The notes beneath the pieces are model-generated. The model saw only the letters and a list, made by a program, of their open reading frames with translations. It made no database searches and was not told where the DNA came from. A DNA stretch of 64,000 bases from Campanula takesimana (lineage: Eukaryota; Streptophyta; Magnoliopsida; Asterales; Campanulaceae): positions 186,001-250,000 of the forward strand of contig JAOWBW010001131.1 in assembly GCA_026119855.1 (NCBI GenBank), given 5' to 3'. A program made the translations under genes and the position numbers. The first letter of the stretch is position 1; every line of letters starts with the position of its first letter. Shown here piece after piece: positions 42,958-57,100 of this stretch.

Positions 42958-44339
42958 TGTTGGATATTATGCTCTAGGCCCTTGAGAAATGCCTATGCGT
43001 TACATCATAGCTTCATTGTTATAGAGATAACAAACCCGACTATTATATCTTTTGCATGTTTATTATAATAATCATTGTCCCTAGCACTTATGAATGGCTA
43101 GCATGAGTTTAATGGATAATCATATGGTGATTATGGTGCATAGGATGTGGATTAAACTTGTGGGTACTTGTTGGAAAACAATGTACTGGATAGACCCGTT
43201 ATGAGATTTATGTCATGGTCAAAAGTCATAATTAAATCTCATATTAGTTATATCATTTGATATCCTTAGACCTAAGATTATCATGGTCTTCCACATGATG
43301 AACATTATGTTTGACGTATTCAAACGCTATCCCTAACGGGTGGTTATAAAGGCTACGATTGGCATAATCGGATTCTTGTATGGAAGAATGATAAGTCAAG
43401 ATGGGATTTGTCCCTCTCTCAAGAGAGATATCTGCTTAGCCTCTCGATGAGTGAGATTGATGATAGTGTACAGCCATACCCGAATGAATTGAAGTGTTCA
43501 ATATCATTTACTCATATTAATCTATTAGGGATCGAGAAAGCATTGGAAAACATAAGTTGACGTAGACCATGACTTATGTCCAATATGATATCGCGTGACA
43601 AAGGGATTATGACATGTTTTATAAGGTTACTTTGGACTTTCAAAGTTATACTAATTGGGTAGTCATAATGGCTTGCTAGAGTCCACTTATGACTTACGGG
43701 TTCTGACTCGTTGCCAACATAGTAAAATCCTATTGGGTCACACACAATAGAACGGATTGGAAAAAAGGCAAAAATATGGGAAATTTAGACTGATGACCGT
43801 ACGGTCACAAAGCCACTGTACGGCTCCAATCAAGCCGTACAGCCGGCCTCCCGGCTTTGTACAGTTTGTTCAGTTTTCTTGTTAGACAAGGAATCCCGAC
43901 CCCAAACGGAATTAGGTCAGACCCTCATATAAGATATCCAGCCGGGTTTAATAGCCTCTAATGTTGATATTGGAAATCAATAACTATTGTTTTAGAAACA
44001 ATAAATGATAGAGAGGTAAGATTATTTATTTAGTGATCCATGATCATCAAAATACAATAATCAATGAAGCAAGATAATTCTTACGAAGAAATCGTTTCTT
44101 CATCAAGCTTTGGGTCTAGAAATCTAGATCAAGAAGGTGTTCTTGATATCCGTTCGACGTGTGGATACCGATAGAGGGTGTTTGCTTTAGCACCTCAAAG
44201 TCCCTGTTCATGGATTCGATCTTCAAGGGTATGTTTTCTTTCATCTTGTATTTAATCTAATCAACATGCACGGATCCGGGCTCATGGGTGTTTGATATTA
44301 TGTTTTATTCCACTGCGCATGATGCATCAAAACCCAACA
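42958..44339 (+). repeat. 5' LTR of Copia-A
   Basis: 1382 bp, TGTTGGATAT to AAAACCCAACA. It contains an inner TGTTGGAAAA (43169), preceded by a purine-tract-like motif, which can mislead boundary calls. GC-rich inverted words lie at 43793-43862. Confidence 0.93.
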
Positions 44340-44340
44340 G

Positions 44341-44353
44341 TGGTATCAGAGCC
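44341..44353 (+). promoter_or_regulatory. Primer-binding site of Copia-A
   Basis: TGGTATCAGAGCC, one base after the LTR; exact initiator tRNA-Met complement. Confidence 0.92.
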
Positions 44354-47300
44354 CCGTTTATCGTTGATTATTTTAATATATCATGTTTAAAATTGTTTAA
44401 TTCGATTATATGATTTGCATGATAATAAGATGAATGTGTGATTTGAGTTTTATATATGAGATATAAAATTTATGAGCATGATTGTATGGGGATTATGTAA
44501 TTATTATGTTGATGTGATCTATATGAATAATTGCATGTTGAGATTATCAATAAATAATTGGATTATGTGTATTGATAATTTAAATCTAATTTATGTATGT
44601 AATAAATTATTTATTCATGATATTGATTAGATCTACTTAAATTCGTAATCTGTAAATTCATGTTGGTTTAATCTGATTAATGCATGAACGCGATATCGGG
44701 ATTGATCGAATTTTTGAAATTCTGGAAATCTGGAGAAACTGAGGATCATCACCGTATGGTGGCTTGGACGGCCTTGTTTTTCCTAGCAGTTTTGTTTTGT
44801 TTTCTGGTTTTCTGATTGTTCTGTAAAACGTTTACATAATTCGAATCTGGTTTCAGATGGCTGGTTTTTGAAACCGTGTTTCCTGAAATATGATTCAATC
44901 CAGAAAAATTGCAGAAATCAGAATTCTAAGGAGTTTAGGATTGCTGTAATCTATGAGATTAAGAGATAGTGAAAAGGTTTTGAAACATGTGAACAATCAA
45001 TACGGGAATGTGGATGTCTTTTGGCTTAGTTTCGACCGTATAGAAAAGTTACTTGGTTTCTTGATCTTAGTACGGGATTGTGGATGCCTTTTGGCTTAGT
45101 TTCGACCTTACGTTTTGTGCTCTCAATATATAGATGTTCTGCAGAAACAAAGTTTCAGAATTTAACCATATGAACAAAGTGCAAATTATTTGCAAGAGAA
45201 TGAAACTAAATTTGGATTAATTTATTGCATGGACCAATGGCAGGCTTACGCCTTGTTTCTGAGAATGCGAATGAAATATCCAATCTGTAAATTGTTTATA
45301 GATAATTTAGACTCCGTTCCCATTATGTTGCTTCATAATTAAATCACAAGATTTTGCTTCTGTTAATTATTTTGATTAGTTAACATAAATTATGCAAAGA
45401 CTATATTATATTATGTTTGACATAATTAAATATATGATGCATGTCTCTATATAATTAAACCTTCTTAAAACTTAAGTCAAGTGTCAATCCATGATTAAAA
45501 CACTTGTGAGTACATGGGTAGTTTTATGTGGGCTCTGCCAAAGCGAGGTGCATTAATTCTATTCATCTATGAGCAAGATGAGGAAACAGTGATTCTTATA
45601 TGTTTAAAATGGTTTGACTTAATTGGGCTATCAAAACAGTTTTGGGCCTAAGCCACATATGAGATTAAAAAATGTTAGACATATGATGTCTAAAATATCA
45701 TAAAGGATCTAAGAGTCACATATGATGTGATTGATAAAGAGTTATCTACCTAAATAACTTATTTTGTGCAGTCGTGCCAAAGCTGACTCAAAGTTAAGTA
45801 AAATACGGATCTTAGCCCACTTAAATTATATTAGACAATTGTTGTATTTGAAGGTATATAATTTAGTGAGAGTATTTATGAAATACATTATATGTCTCTA
45901 AATGATAATGGTATGAAATATATGTGTATATTTGTTTGTATATTTTGTAGAATGTTTTAAACTTTAATTATGTATAATTACTGCAATAGACCCCATTTAA
46001 GAAGAATAAGATTAACTTTCATGACCTAGTCATGAGCTTAAGAATTGTTCTAAAGCAAGAACGGGAGTTATGAATTCTTAATAAATCATATTCATAAGAA
46101 ACCTAATGCCTTGACAAAGATATTAATTAGAAACATGTGGATGATTTTATAGATGTCAATTGTCCTATGACTTGCTACCATATGTTTGAAACTTTAGAAG
46201 TATCTAAAACATATGGATGCTTATGCTTGTAGGAAGCGTTCCTACAAGCAAGAAAGGCAAGTAAAGCTTACGATTGATTGAAGCCTAACATTCATGTGAT
46301 GAATGAAAGGAGTGTTAACAAGTTCTCATGTTTTGAACATGGAGAGACATATTAATTACCTTATTGGCTTGATAATCTAGTTAGTTTGGAACTAACAACG
46401 GATTTGATATTAATTTATAAGCAACATTTGATGTTTAAATTGTTAAGTCTTAATATCAAATGGAAACTTTCTCAAACTCTAAAGGTTAATAAGGACAAGG
46501 ATTTAAGATAAAGGCAAGACAAGAGTTGTCAATCCTAAAGGAAATATTTATGGCTAAACATAAAATCCAAAAGATGTAACTTCTACATTGGCAATAAAAT
46601 TGACCATTGGAGAAATTACAATTTGAATTAAAAGATCAAAAGGAAGGGTAGTAGGACTACCACTTCAAGTATTTATGTTAAAATTCTACTTCTAAGTTCT
46701 TGGGTATTGGATACCGGATATGGATCCCACATTTGTATAAATGTGTAAGACTTGAGAAATAGAAAGACTGCTTAAGGAAGGTAAAGATTAACCTATGTGT
46801 TAATAATGATGCAATGGTTGCAACATTAATCATAGGAACTTGCGAAGTGTCTTTACCTAGTGGGTTCATATTTGTTTTGAACAAATGTTGTGATGTTCCT
46901 ACATTAAGTAGAAATATTATTTTGGTTTCTTCATTAAAAGATTATGGATATTTCTTATTTTGAATAAGAAGGTGCACCATTAAATATGATTTGCTTTATT
47001 GTATTGCTAATCATATAATGGGACTTTATATCTTTATCTTGGAAGAACAAAATAATAAGTATAACATAAATAAAGGAAATCTAAATCTAAGGATGTAAGA
47101 GTTACATTCTTAAAGCATTGATGTCTATATCAATGATAAGAAACACATATCTAAAATTTCATGGGACGGACTTTTAAATTCACATGATTTCGAATCATGT
47201 GATATATGCGAAGGGATTTTGGTATCTTATGATAAAGTATTAGTGTACTCTGATCTAATCTAATCATATAATGGGACTTTATATCTTTATTTTGGATTAA

Positions 47301-49109
47301 TACATATTGATGTATGTAGTTCATTAAAGTAACAATGCTTGGAAAGGGATTTTGGTATCTCATGGTAAAAGTATTAGTGTACTCTGATCTGATCAAAGTA
47401 ATGAATATTTGAACAATAGACTTGATGAGAATTCTGCAGAAAGTCTGCAGAATAAGAAAAACAGAAATCTGCAGATTGTCTGCAAACTGTTGTCTTTCGC
47501 CTCATAATAAGTTAAATTGATCTTTAACTAACCTTCTGGATTATGTGCTAGAAACAGCCGCGCTTACACTAAATTGAGTTTCATCTAAGGAGGTTCGACT
47601 GATACCATATTAGATATGGAATGAAATAAAACTTGGCTTGTCTTTCATTAAGATTTGAGATGTGATACTTTTTTGAAAAGTATTGTCTTGAACAAAATCA
47701 CACCTAAATCTAATTAATGTATTTTCATATGATATCTTAATGATATTGATTTTACACCCTTTAAAGAGTACAAATCGTTTGTTACTATAAATAGCACTTT
47801 CTAGATAAATCGTTTATCTCTAAAGAACTAGTGGGAGTAAAATGTATCTCGAAGAGTTCGAGACCCAGAAAATGATATTGAACCTAAGATGGAAGCTGAA
47901 TAAAGTTTCACAAGGAGTTGTGGAAGTTCGTTCAAGTATACACAAGAAATTTGCATAAATGATAAGGATACTATCTATAACAAAAATATTGATTTCTCTT
48001 GTAATAGAAAGTAATTAGGAAAATATCATTGCGAATGATTGACCTATTACCTATCAAGATGCAAATTCCGCTCCGGATTTAGATCAATGACTTGGAGTCA
48101 TAAAATCTAAAAGTACAATCCATGTATCATAATCAAACTTCGAACTTGATTGTTCTACCCAAAGGCTTAAAAACCATAGGATAGAAAATGAGTTTTCTTG
48201 GAGAAAACAAACATGGATCGCAAGGTACATATTAATAAAGCAAGACTAATTGTGTAAAGTTAATTCATAATGTCGATTATGATGAAACTTTATCACCCAT
48301 AGTCATGCTTAATGTTATTAGAATTCTTATTGTCATGACCTCATATTTTGAATATGAGATATGACAGAAGGATGTCAAAAACTATATTATTTAACAGGGA
48401 CTTACTTTAGGATGTGTTTGATACAATCTAAAAGTTTTGATTGATCCAAAAAATTCTAATAAAATATGCAAGCTGCAGAAATCCATGAGATGGATTGAAG
48501 CAAACTACTTGGAGTGAAATTTCATTTTGATGTAGTATTCAAAGAGTTTGAATGCACTAAAGATGAGACTTGTGATTACAATAAATTTAGTGGAGCATAA
48601 CATTATTCCTAGTCCAATATATGTGGTTGACATATAATTCATTTTGAAAGAGTTTCTAAATGAAAGACTTGGATAAAGCCGCATATATCCTTATAATTCT
48701 GATTTATGGAGATAAATCCAAAAGGATGATTGATTGAAGTCGAAGTACTAATCATAGACAAGATAGTGAAAAGTTCACTATGCAAGACTCTTGGAGAGGC
48801 TACTTACAAATGTCTGAAGGCATAAATCTTTGCATGATTTAGTCTTATTTGAAGACTAATGAGCAAGAACACATGATTAATATTCCATATGCTTCGGTAA
48901 TTGGATCTATCATATGAGCCATTTTAATGTTCTAAGACCGGATGTCTCATATACTTGGAGTATGATGAGATAATACCAATCGGATCCTAGTGATAGTCAC
49001 TAGATAAGAAACACCCTTATGTTCCTGTGAAAAACTAAAGGATGTATTCTTATCTTTGATGGAATGAAAGATAATCTTATAATAGTTACATATATGCATT
49101 CTTACAAAC
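44354..49109 (+). pseudogene. Copia-A gag-pol remnant, left part
   Basis: Coding capacity is gone but landmarks remain in order. Protease WVLDTGYGSHIC has its DTG at 46710-46718, and pre-integrase VPTLSRNII is near 46895. The integrase C-terminal part runs about 47530-47800 (VLETAAYTLN, CIFI). Reverse transcriptase VDYDETLSPIVML is at 48272 on. The segment before RNase H (IPYASVIGSI ... LRPDVSYT) is near 48885-48955, and the start of RNase H is at 49086. The YVDD motif was not found. The 2 kb before the protease is gag and leader, unreadable. Stops are frequent, and frame breaks occur. Confidence 0.75.
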
Positions 49110-49539
49110 TGTAGACACCCCGATCTCACACCCCCTAAAACCTCCCCTTAATTGGTCTAGACCCGATAATTGACCTAAACCCCCAGATTTGGTCGTACGG
49201 ACTACCGTACGCCTTATCGGTGCATCGGATGCAAAAATCGAGTCCGAATTCATGATCAGGGCTCAAAACCGAGTAAAAAGGTCTATCCTCGAAAAATCGC
49301 GTGCCGGACCCCTCGTCGGGTCCCGCACTGCTTTAAAAGACTTTTACCGGTCATCTAATGCATTTAAAATATTATTAAGTTATTTCCTTGCTTTTTAACA
49401 TATTACAGATATACCGGATCAACCAGAAAAATCAACCGAGCAACTTTCCTGTTGGGCCCGCGGGCAACCGGGACACCGGAGCACGAGCGACGGAGCAGTT
49501 GCGGAGCGGAAAACCGGAGCTGGAACAAACGTGCACAAG

Positions 49540-50271
49540 TAGGGATGGCAACTCTACTGAACCTGATCCGTATCCGAGACAATCCGGCCCAGGATGGGTG
49601 GGTTTGATAATAACTTTTTTAAACCCGGCGGGTTCGGTAGCTCCATGTGATCCGCCCGTATCCGACCCGTATACAACCCGAATTGAGTTCCGCCCGTATC
49701 CGACCCGTATACAACTCGAATAATATTTATATTAGGCTATTTACTATTTTACCCTTATTTTCAATTATTATTACTCTCTACTCGTATGTTGTTTGGTTTG
49801 TAACACTAAATTTGAAAGTGTTTGGATTTGTTTATTTTGTTTGGTTTGTAACACTAAACTTGAAAGTGTTTGTGTTTGGTTAGTTGGAATTTGGTTAACT
49901 AGTTTGAAGTTTGAACATGCAGTTATTTGTAATGAAACTTTGCAATTTGTCACACAAACACCAACCCAAATCCTTAGTTTTAACATCTTTTTTCCTGGTA
50001 TCTTTCTGGACTGGACAAATATGTTGAAGAGTAGGCTAGTTGGACATAGAAATAGACTTCTGGACTGGAGGTGTCATTTTCTCCAATGAAAATTCATCCA
50101 TGTTGGCATTTTTTTTTTTTCCTTTCAGTTAGTAGAGATGGGCCAGGCACCAAAAAAAACAAATTAAACTGGGGGATACGGATTTTCCCATCGTCGGATA
50201 CGGGTAGGTAACCTCGAGTCGGATACGGGTTTTGCAATATCCAAACCGTATTCGACCCGTTGCCATCCCTA
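49540..50271. mobile_element. hAT-type non-autonomous element
   Basis: 732 bp with a perfect 8-bp TSD TGCACAAG (49532-49539, 50272-50279) and TIRs TAGGGATGGCAAC/GTTGCCATCCCTA. Subterminal regions repeat CGGATACGGGT or CCGTATCCGACCCG words in both directions. Near 49790-49890 a 54-bp tandem duplication (GTTTGGTTTGTAACACTAAA) is present. No transposase. Confidence 0.92.
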
Positions 50272-51235
50272 TGCACAAGACATGCCTGGACTTGCCTCTT
50301 GTTCCATTTGGCATGGTTTTATTGGTCAATAGAATTAATTTAAAAATGAATATTGGGCACCAAGTTTGGAGGTGCACGGCCGAGCACCTTAAACTGCACG
50401 GCCGTGCACCCTGTTTTCCAGTTTTCTTGATTTTCTTCCTAGCTATCATTTCTTGCCCATTTTTTCTCCCATCTTCCTCTTCACTCTTTCACCACAACCA
50501 CTCCTTTCTTGACCCCTACAACCTGTCGCGCCCCGACCCGTGGTCCTACTTGGCCCCACGTCCGGGACACGCACGGAAGACGTCACAAACATTTTTAAGA
50601 AAATTTTTCGAAATATACTTTCATAAAAAGTCTTATATGACTAAACAACATTTATTAGACTTGACTACAAGTCACAAAACAAACTTTCTCAAATGAGTAC
50701 TTAGCCACTTGGCTATAACAAACTTTACTTATAAAATTTACAAACACGAACACCTACTAAAAGAGATGATACAAATAACTGAGTCACGGGTACACTACCC
50801 TAAAGGTATTATATTTACATAATGTATCATTTATACACATCACTTCCCAAAAGTCTTACCAAAGATCTCTTACCGACGTCCTCCCTGTGCTGTGACCTAT
50901 TCCCTGGACTCCTTCTTATCTAAAACGGTAAACAAATAAGGGGTGAGAATAAATCTCAGTAAGTTACTAAAATGCAACTACATTACATGCCAATATGAGA
51001 AACATAAAGGAACAATACCACAAATGATCATATAGCATATAACACATAATATGAGAGGCTCCATATCGCCAACCGTCCCATACCGGTTGGAAATAACGAC
51101 CAACTCATCTTACAACACATAAAGCGGAAATAAACACTCATACGTAGATACTGAGCCAAGGTTCTCAAACCAAACAATAGCCATCTGAGAGGCATCAATT
51201 GAGCAGCATCGAAGAGCTGAAACGGGTTCCGGAAC

Positions 51236-51261
51236 AAACAACAACAACAACAACAACAACG
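51236..51261 (+). repeat. (AAC)n microsatellite
   Basis: About eight AAC/CAA units inside the solo Ty3 LTR. Confidence 0.9.
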
Positions 51262-52171
51262 GGGAAAATGACACAAAGTCATAACCCAAAGTGCCCAACC
51301 TTTGGCCTAAGGAAGGGGGTTAAAAATGGGAAACCAATGATAGGAGCCTTATAATGTACTTGGCTCGTGAGACCATTATAATCCCTATCACTGCCCAAAC
51401 ACACACAAAAGTACCAGCTGGACTTTACACGCAAGCACCCTATAGAAATACTTGCTTAAACAACAATCAGGGACAATGATTCCAATGTAGGGAACCATGC
51501 CAAACACATCAAGAAGATGAACCATTCAACACATTACAAAATGTTCAACAATGCTCACTTAATTCATTACCCACATTTCACAACACTTGTGTTCACAAAG
51601 GAACCAATTCTACCACTTTAGTGATCCACAACAATCATCTAACTACTTTAGGACACTACCCAAAAACTAGACCAAGATTGACTTTTAACTCCCTTGGTTT
51701 GAAAACTCTAAACTTTTCAGATGACTGGGCGGTCGCCCAACAGGGCTGTGCGGCCGCCCAAAATACTATGTCCCAAGAGTAAAACCTTTCAGATAGATGT
51801 GCGGCCGCACGCCCTTTTTGGGCGGCCGCCCACATCACCTGGCAGACCAAAACTTAACCAAAGTTCGCTCCTTTCGTTTCACAACCCAAAATTACTTGTA
51901 CTTGTAACACTTAACATTTGCAACTAATACAAAGACTACAAATTCAGTCTTTAAACAATTCTAACACCCAACAAGAACCATTCCATACTACTCCTTCTGT
52001 CACAAATTTACAAGTATAAATAAAACATACCCAAAACATTATTTCACAACCTACTAGGCATATATAACATGTTTATATCCATTTTATTAGGTACAACAAC
52101 ATTACTATACTTTCACAATACTACAACACCCATTTATATTAACATTTCCCACATGCAACAAATTATTACTA

Positions 52172-52334
52172 CTCCCTCCGTTTCACAAGTATCATTATAA
52201 TTTTTAATATACTAATATACCCACTTTAGGATACTTTCACTTCTTTCCCCGTCCCATAAGTAATAGTATAATTTTATAATACATTTATTTAACATTTAAC
52301 TAAAGATATTATTTTACCGTCCCACGAGTAGGAG
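52172..52334. mobile_element. Stowaway MITE in the solo Ty3 LTR
   Basis: 163 bp between TA dinucleotides: CTCCCTCCGTTTCACAAGTA at one end and CCCACGAGTAGGAG at the other. Further CTCCCTCTGTCCC and CTCCTTCTGTCAC half-sites near 52441 and 51990 look like partial copies. Confidence 0.72.
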
Positions 52335-53100
52335 TATAACATATAAAGCATATATAATGTTGCATCATCTCATACTCCCCCAAAACCAAAACTACTATAC
52401 TCATTTCCCACAAATAACAAGTCTATAACAAGTTTTACTACTCCCTCTGTCCCAAAATTACAAGTATATAAAAAGTATACTAAAACATCTTTTTTTCAAC
52501 ATATTAAGCATATAAAGCATGTTTATGACCATTTTAACATTTAAAGGGGGATTAGTAACTTACCTATATTTCCGGAAAAAGTGTCAAGAAAAATAATATT
52601 GATCGGTAGAAAGAATCTATTCAACACCCTGAACATTTATATATAATTAGATTTGAAAATGGAGTAGTAAATTAAAATAGGGAAAAATAAAAATGAAGAA
52701 ACCTTACCTAGCTTCTTTCTCTTCACAACAATGGAGGAAAAGTTATCTAGTGTGTGTGTGTGTGAAAGTGGCGCAGAAGGTGAGGGAGGGGGAGATAAGG
52801 GTGGGTTTTGCTAACTCATTTTTTTCATTTAAGCCCCTCTTTCTTCCAAGTTGAACAACTAAGCCCTTGAACCTTATTTTTTTTTATACTTTGGCCCATA
52901 AAATTCCACTAACACAACTTAACTTCCAAAACAAATGTTACTACTAACACTGTAACTAACACAAATAATCAATCAAGATGTGCAAATTATAAAATATTAT
53001 GCAACACATAAAATGCACACATAATTTTAAATTAAAATTCTCAAAAATATAAAATAATTATAAAATAAATAAAACGGATTTTTGGGGTCGTTACACAACC

Positions 53101-53613
53101 AGCCTCTACACCCTACTAAACTTTGCCCCCCAATTCTCTCCTCCCTCCTCTCTCTAATGACTACCCAAATTGCCTCACATTCACACAACAATTCTAACCA
53201 ACTCTCTGCATTCCTCTCATTCTCTCTAACCAGTCCTCTCTCTCTATTCTCAGCCCCTAAACCTTCTCTCCACCACATTCATAGCCCCACCAAGTGGCTA
53301 ACACTAAACCACTAATAAACCATCACAACCCCACCATACAACCACCACAAAACAACCACTAAAACACTCTTCAACTCAAGCAATTCAAGTTTTCCAACTC
53401 TCAAACATCAAACAACAATAAAAAAAAGTCTTCCTTTGGAGACAAAGGAAGCACACCACCCTCCCTAACCTAGGTAAGTTTTTTCTTTTGTAATTCATAG
53501 ATTTGATGTAATGTAAGTTTATATGTGTTAGTTGGGAATCTAGCCAACTAATGGCTAGATCTCCCTTATTATCTATGTAATCCATGTTTTAACTTTGTAA
53601 ATAAACATGTTAA
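53101..53613 (+). other. Tat/Ogre LTR segment between inserts
   Basis: Pyrimidine-rich sequence with no conserved coding frame, followed by CTAACCTAGGTAAGTTTT; part of the solo LTR 49110-60236. Confidence 0.6.
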
Positions 53614-54076
53614 TGTTAGAGCAATAACAAGACTTGATAAGAAAAGCGAGCGATCACAAGAACACAGATATACGTGGTTCACCAACTTGGATACGTCCAC
53701 GGGGAGGGAGAGAATATTATTATCAATCTGGAGAAACGATTACAAGATCACACTATTACTGCTGCACGAATTATTGATCACAATAATTCCTAACTGTGCA
53801 ACTGTAGAATTACAGACCTTGCTCTGAGCACTCTAATAATTTGTCTATGACAATCTGAGGTGTGATTTTAATCTAAACTACTGGCCTCTATTTATACTAG
53901 TAAATTTTATCTCAAAATCTCTTAGGAACTTGGAAACCTAGTCCAAAACTGACTTGGAAACCTAGTCCAAAACTGACTTGGAAACCTTCCTTCTGCGCTC
54001 TGTCCCGGAATTACGAAATCTCTCTGTTGTTTAATCCTTTAACTCGGCGTCCAAATTCAAAGGCATTAACCCAACA
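53614..54076 (-). repeat. 3' LTR of Copia-C
   Basis: 463 bp, TGTTAGAGCAATAAC to TTAACCCAACA on +. Includes three tandem copies of ACTTGGAAACCTAGTCCAAA type near 53930-53990. Confidence 0.93.
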
Positions 54077-54092
54077 ATCTCCACCTTGACTT
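54077..54092 (-). promoter_or_regulatory. Polypurine tract of Copia-C
   Basis: Minus strand AAGTCAAGGTGGAGAT, next to the 3' LTR; a standard copia tract. Confidence 0.85.
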
Positions 54093-54142
54093 TGAATCTC
54101 CATGACAACAAACCTTTTCTCCCCCTTCGCCTCTTCTGCTAT

Positions 54143-57100
54143 CTAATAGCTGCGAACAATCTGCAAGTCCAAACAATGTTGGAACTTGCTTTCCGTCATG
54201 AGTTTTGTGATCATGTCTGCAGGGTTGTTCGCCGTCCCTACCTTCACCTTTACCAATTTCTCATCCCTTAGGAAATGACATCTGACATCAATGTTCTTGG
54301 TCCTCTCATGATGAACCCCAAGATTGCTGATCAATCCCTTCAACCATATTCCTTCCTTAGCGGACTCTGTCAATGCCACGTATTCTGCCTCTGTTGTAGA
54401 CAACGTCACTGTCGTCTGCAATCTAGCCTTCAAACTGACAACTGACCCACCAAGCGTGAACACATATCCGGTCTTCGATCTTCTTGAGTCAACATCACCC
54501 AAATCTGAGAAACCCTTGACTGCACATTCTGTCCCATCTCCACAGACGAGTCTGACGTCGCTAGTGAGCACTGTAGTATACATCAAACTACCAACTGCAC
54601 TAGCATAGGATACTCGAGCCATATACTCTTTCTCCTCAACCGATTTGGGCCCAAACGCAACTGTCTGTGCATTCACTGCACTCGGAGTATCTATAGCCTT
54701 AGCTGTCGACCCACCAAACCTTTCTGAAACTTTCTTGATGTATCTTTTCTGGGATAAGAACAGTTTCCGTATGGCTCTGTCTCTATAGATCTCCATACCC
54801 AGAATTCTCTTCGCGTTACCCAAACCTTCATCTCTGCGACCAAGCCTTTCAGCTTCTGAATCCTTGACTTCTTGACTGCTGCTATCAGATAGCTGTCAAA
54901 TCTTTTGTACCACTGCCTAGGTGACTGCTTAAGTCCATACAAGGACTTCTTCAACCTACAAACATAATCTTCCTTACCAGGAACTTGGAATCCTTCCGAC
55001 TGTGTCATGTATATCTCTTCCTCCAACTCTCCATGCAAGAAAGCTGTCTTGACGTCTAGTTGCTCGAGCTCCAAATCCCTTTGTGCTACTATTGCTAGCA
55101 ACACTCTGATCGAAGTGTGTCTGACCACTGGTGAGAAGATCTCATTATAGTCCACCCCTTCTCTCTGTGTGAAACCCCTTGCAACAACGCGAGATTTATA
55201 CTTAACCCCTTCTGCCGGTGACATCCCTTCCTTTTTCTTGAAGATCCACTTGCAAGTCACAATCTTTCTGCCTTCTGGTCTTTTGGTCAAATACCAAGTC
55301 TGATTCTTGTGAAGAGACTCCATCTCATCACCCATAGCCGCATACCACTGAGATGACTCTGAACATATAACTGCTTCCTTGAAAGTAGAAGGTTCCGAAA
55401 GATCGGGCTCCACTTCCTCAGCAACCTGCAGTGCATAAGACACCATGTCTTCAAATCCATACCTCTCCGGAGGCTTCCCGAAATTAGCTCTTCTAGACCT
55501 TCCTTGTGCTAACCCATGTTCTTCAGGAACTGAACTTGAACTTTCTGGTGCTTCAGTCTCTGTTTCTGTCGGTGGATCCTGATCAACATCTGACTGTGGG
55601 ACAACTAACTCTTCAGTATCTTGTTGCTCCACCTATTTATCAACACCGCCAACACTCGAAACAATCGTAGATCTCATAATAGGGTTAATAACAGAATTCT
55701 CATAAAAAACGACGTTCCTACTGGTAATTACCCTATTTTCTGATGGAGACCATATACGGTATCCCTTGACACCGTCCCATACCCCATGAATACTCCCTTT
55801 CTAGCTCTAGGTTCTAACTTCCCATCATCTACATGATAATAAGCAGTACACCCAAAAGCTCTTAAAATAGAATAATCAACAGGTTTACCGGTCCATACCT
55901 CTTGGGGAACTCTGAGGCCAATACCTGCGTGAGGTCCACGGTTAATCAAGTAACATGCTGTACTAACCGCTTCTGCCCAGAACCGCTTAGACAACCCTGC
56001 ATTGGAGAGCATGCACCTCGCCCTCTTAAGCAATGTCTGATTCATCCGCTCTGCTACACCATTCTGCTGTGGCGTGCCTCTGATGGTGAGATGTCTAGAA
56101 ATCCCCACCTCCCTGCAAAACGAATCGAACTCAGTGCTGCAGAACTCCAAACCATTATATGTCCGGAGCTTCTTGATCTTCTTCCCTGTCTGGTTCTCCA
56201 CTAATGTCTTCCAGTCCTTGAAATTTCTTAGAGCCTCATTCTTGTGCTTCATGATGATCACCCAAGTCCTCCTCGAATAGTCATCAACGATAGACAAGAA
56301 ATACCTGTGCCCCCTTAGAGATTCCTGACGAGAAGGCCCCCAACAATCTGCGTGGATGTAGTCCAGAACGCCTTTTGTGTTATGTATGCCCTTGGGAAAA
56401 CTATTACGCTTCATCTTCCCTAGCACGCAATGCTCACAAAATTTAAGATCATCGATCTTATGGCCACATAGAAGATCCCTTTTGGCCAACTCTTGCATCC
56501 TTCGAATGCTCATGTGCCCGAGCCTGATGTGCCACAGCTTAGACATATCTCCCTCGTCCACTTCTGATGATGCTACCATAGCTGACCCTGTAAGCGTCCT
56601 TCCTTGGAGGAAATACAAGGAGCCCCGCTTAAGGCCTCTCAGAACCACTTCTGAACCATTACATACACTTACTGCTCCACATTTACCTTTGAAGCTGAAC
56701 CCTTTGCTGTCTAACTGACTAAGAGAAATCAGATTCTTCGTCATATGCGGAACGTGTCGAACCTCGTTCAAAGTGACAACCCTACCATCATGAGTCCTGA
56801 CCTTGATCGAACCAATACCGACAACCCTGCAGACTTCACTGTTAGCCATGCTTATATCACCGCCAACTATCTGCCTATAACCGGTAAACCATTCTCTCCT
56901 AGGACTGGTATGGTAAGACGCTCCTGAATCAAGAATCCACGCATCAGATGTGCATGCTGATTCTGATGTTACTAGAGCATAATCCTCATCTGAACTGCAA
57001 TCTCTAGCCGTCATGGCCTCTGCTGTGACTGGTGCCTTGCCTTGCTTCCTTCTGGGACAGTCGAACTTCCAATGCCCCTTCTCTTTGCAGAAATTACAGA

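Larger units (their letters stand above)
50524..53095 (-). mobile_element. Solo LTR of the Ty3 family seen at 4818
   Basis: On + it starts TGTCGCGCCCCGACC and ends GGGGTCGTTACA, the reverse of the 4818-7025 LTR ends, with TSD CAACC (50519-50523, 53096-53100). 2572 bp; the extra length comes partly from a Stowaway at 52172. The GC-rich block is at 51727-51833 (GGGCGGTCGCCC type, but with different arms from the other LTRs). Product of LTR-LTR recombination. Confidence 0.92.

Noticed and set aside
43169..44339. LTR starting at the inner TGTTGGAAAA
   Set aside because: The same upstream 211 bases precede both copies, and the TSD CATTT fits only the outer start at 42958.
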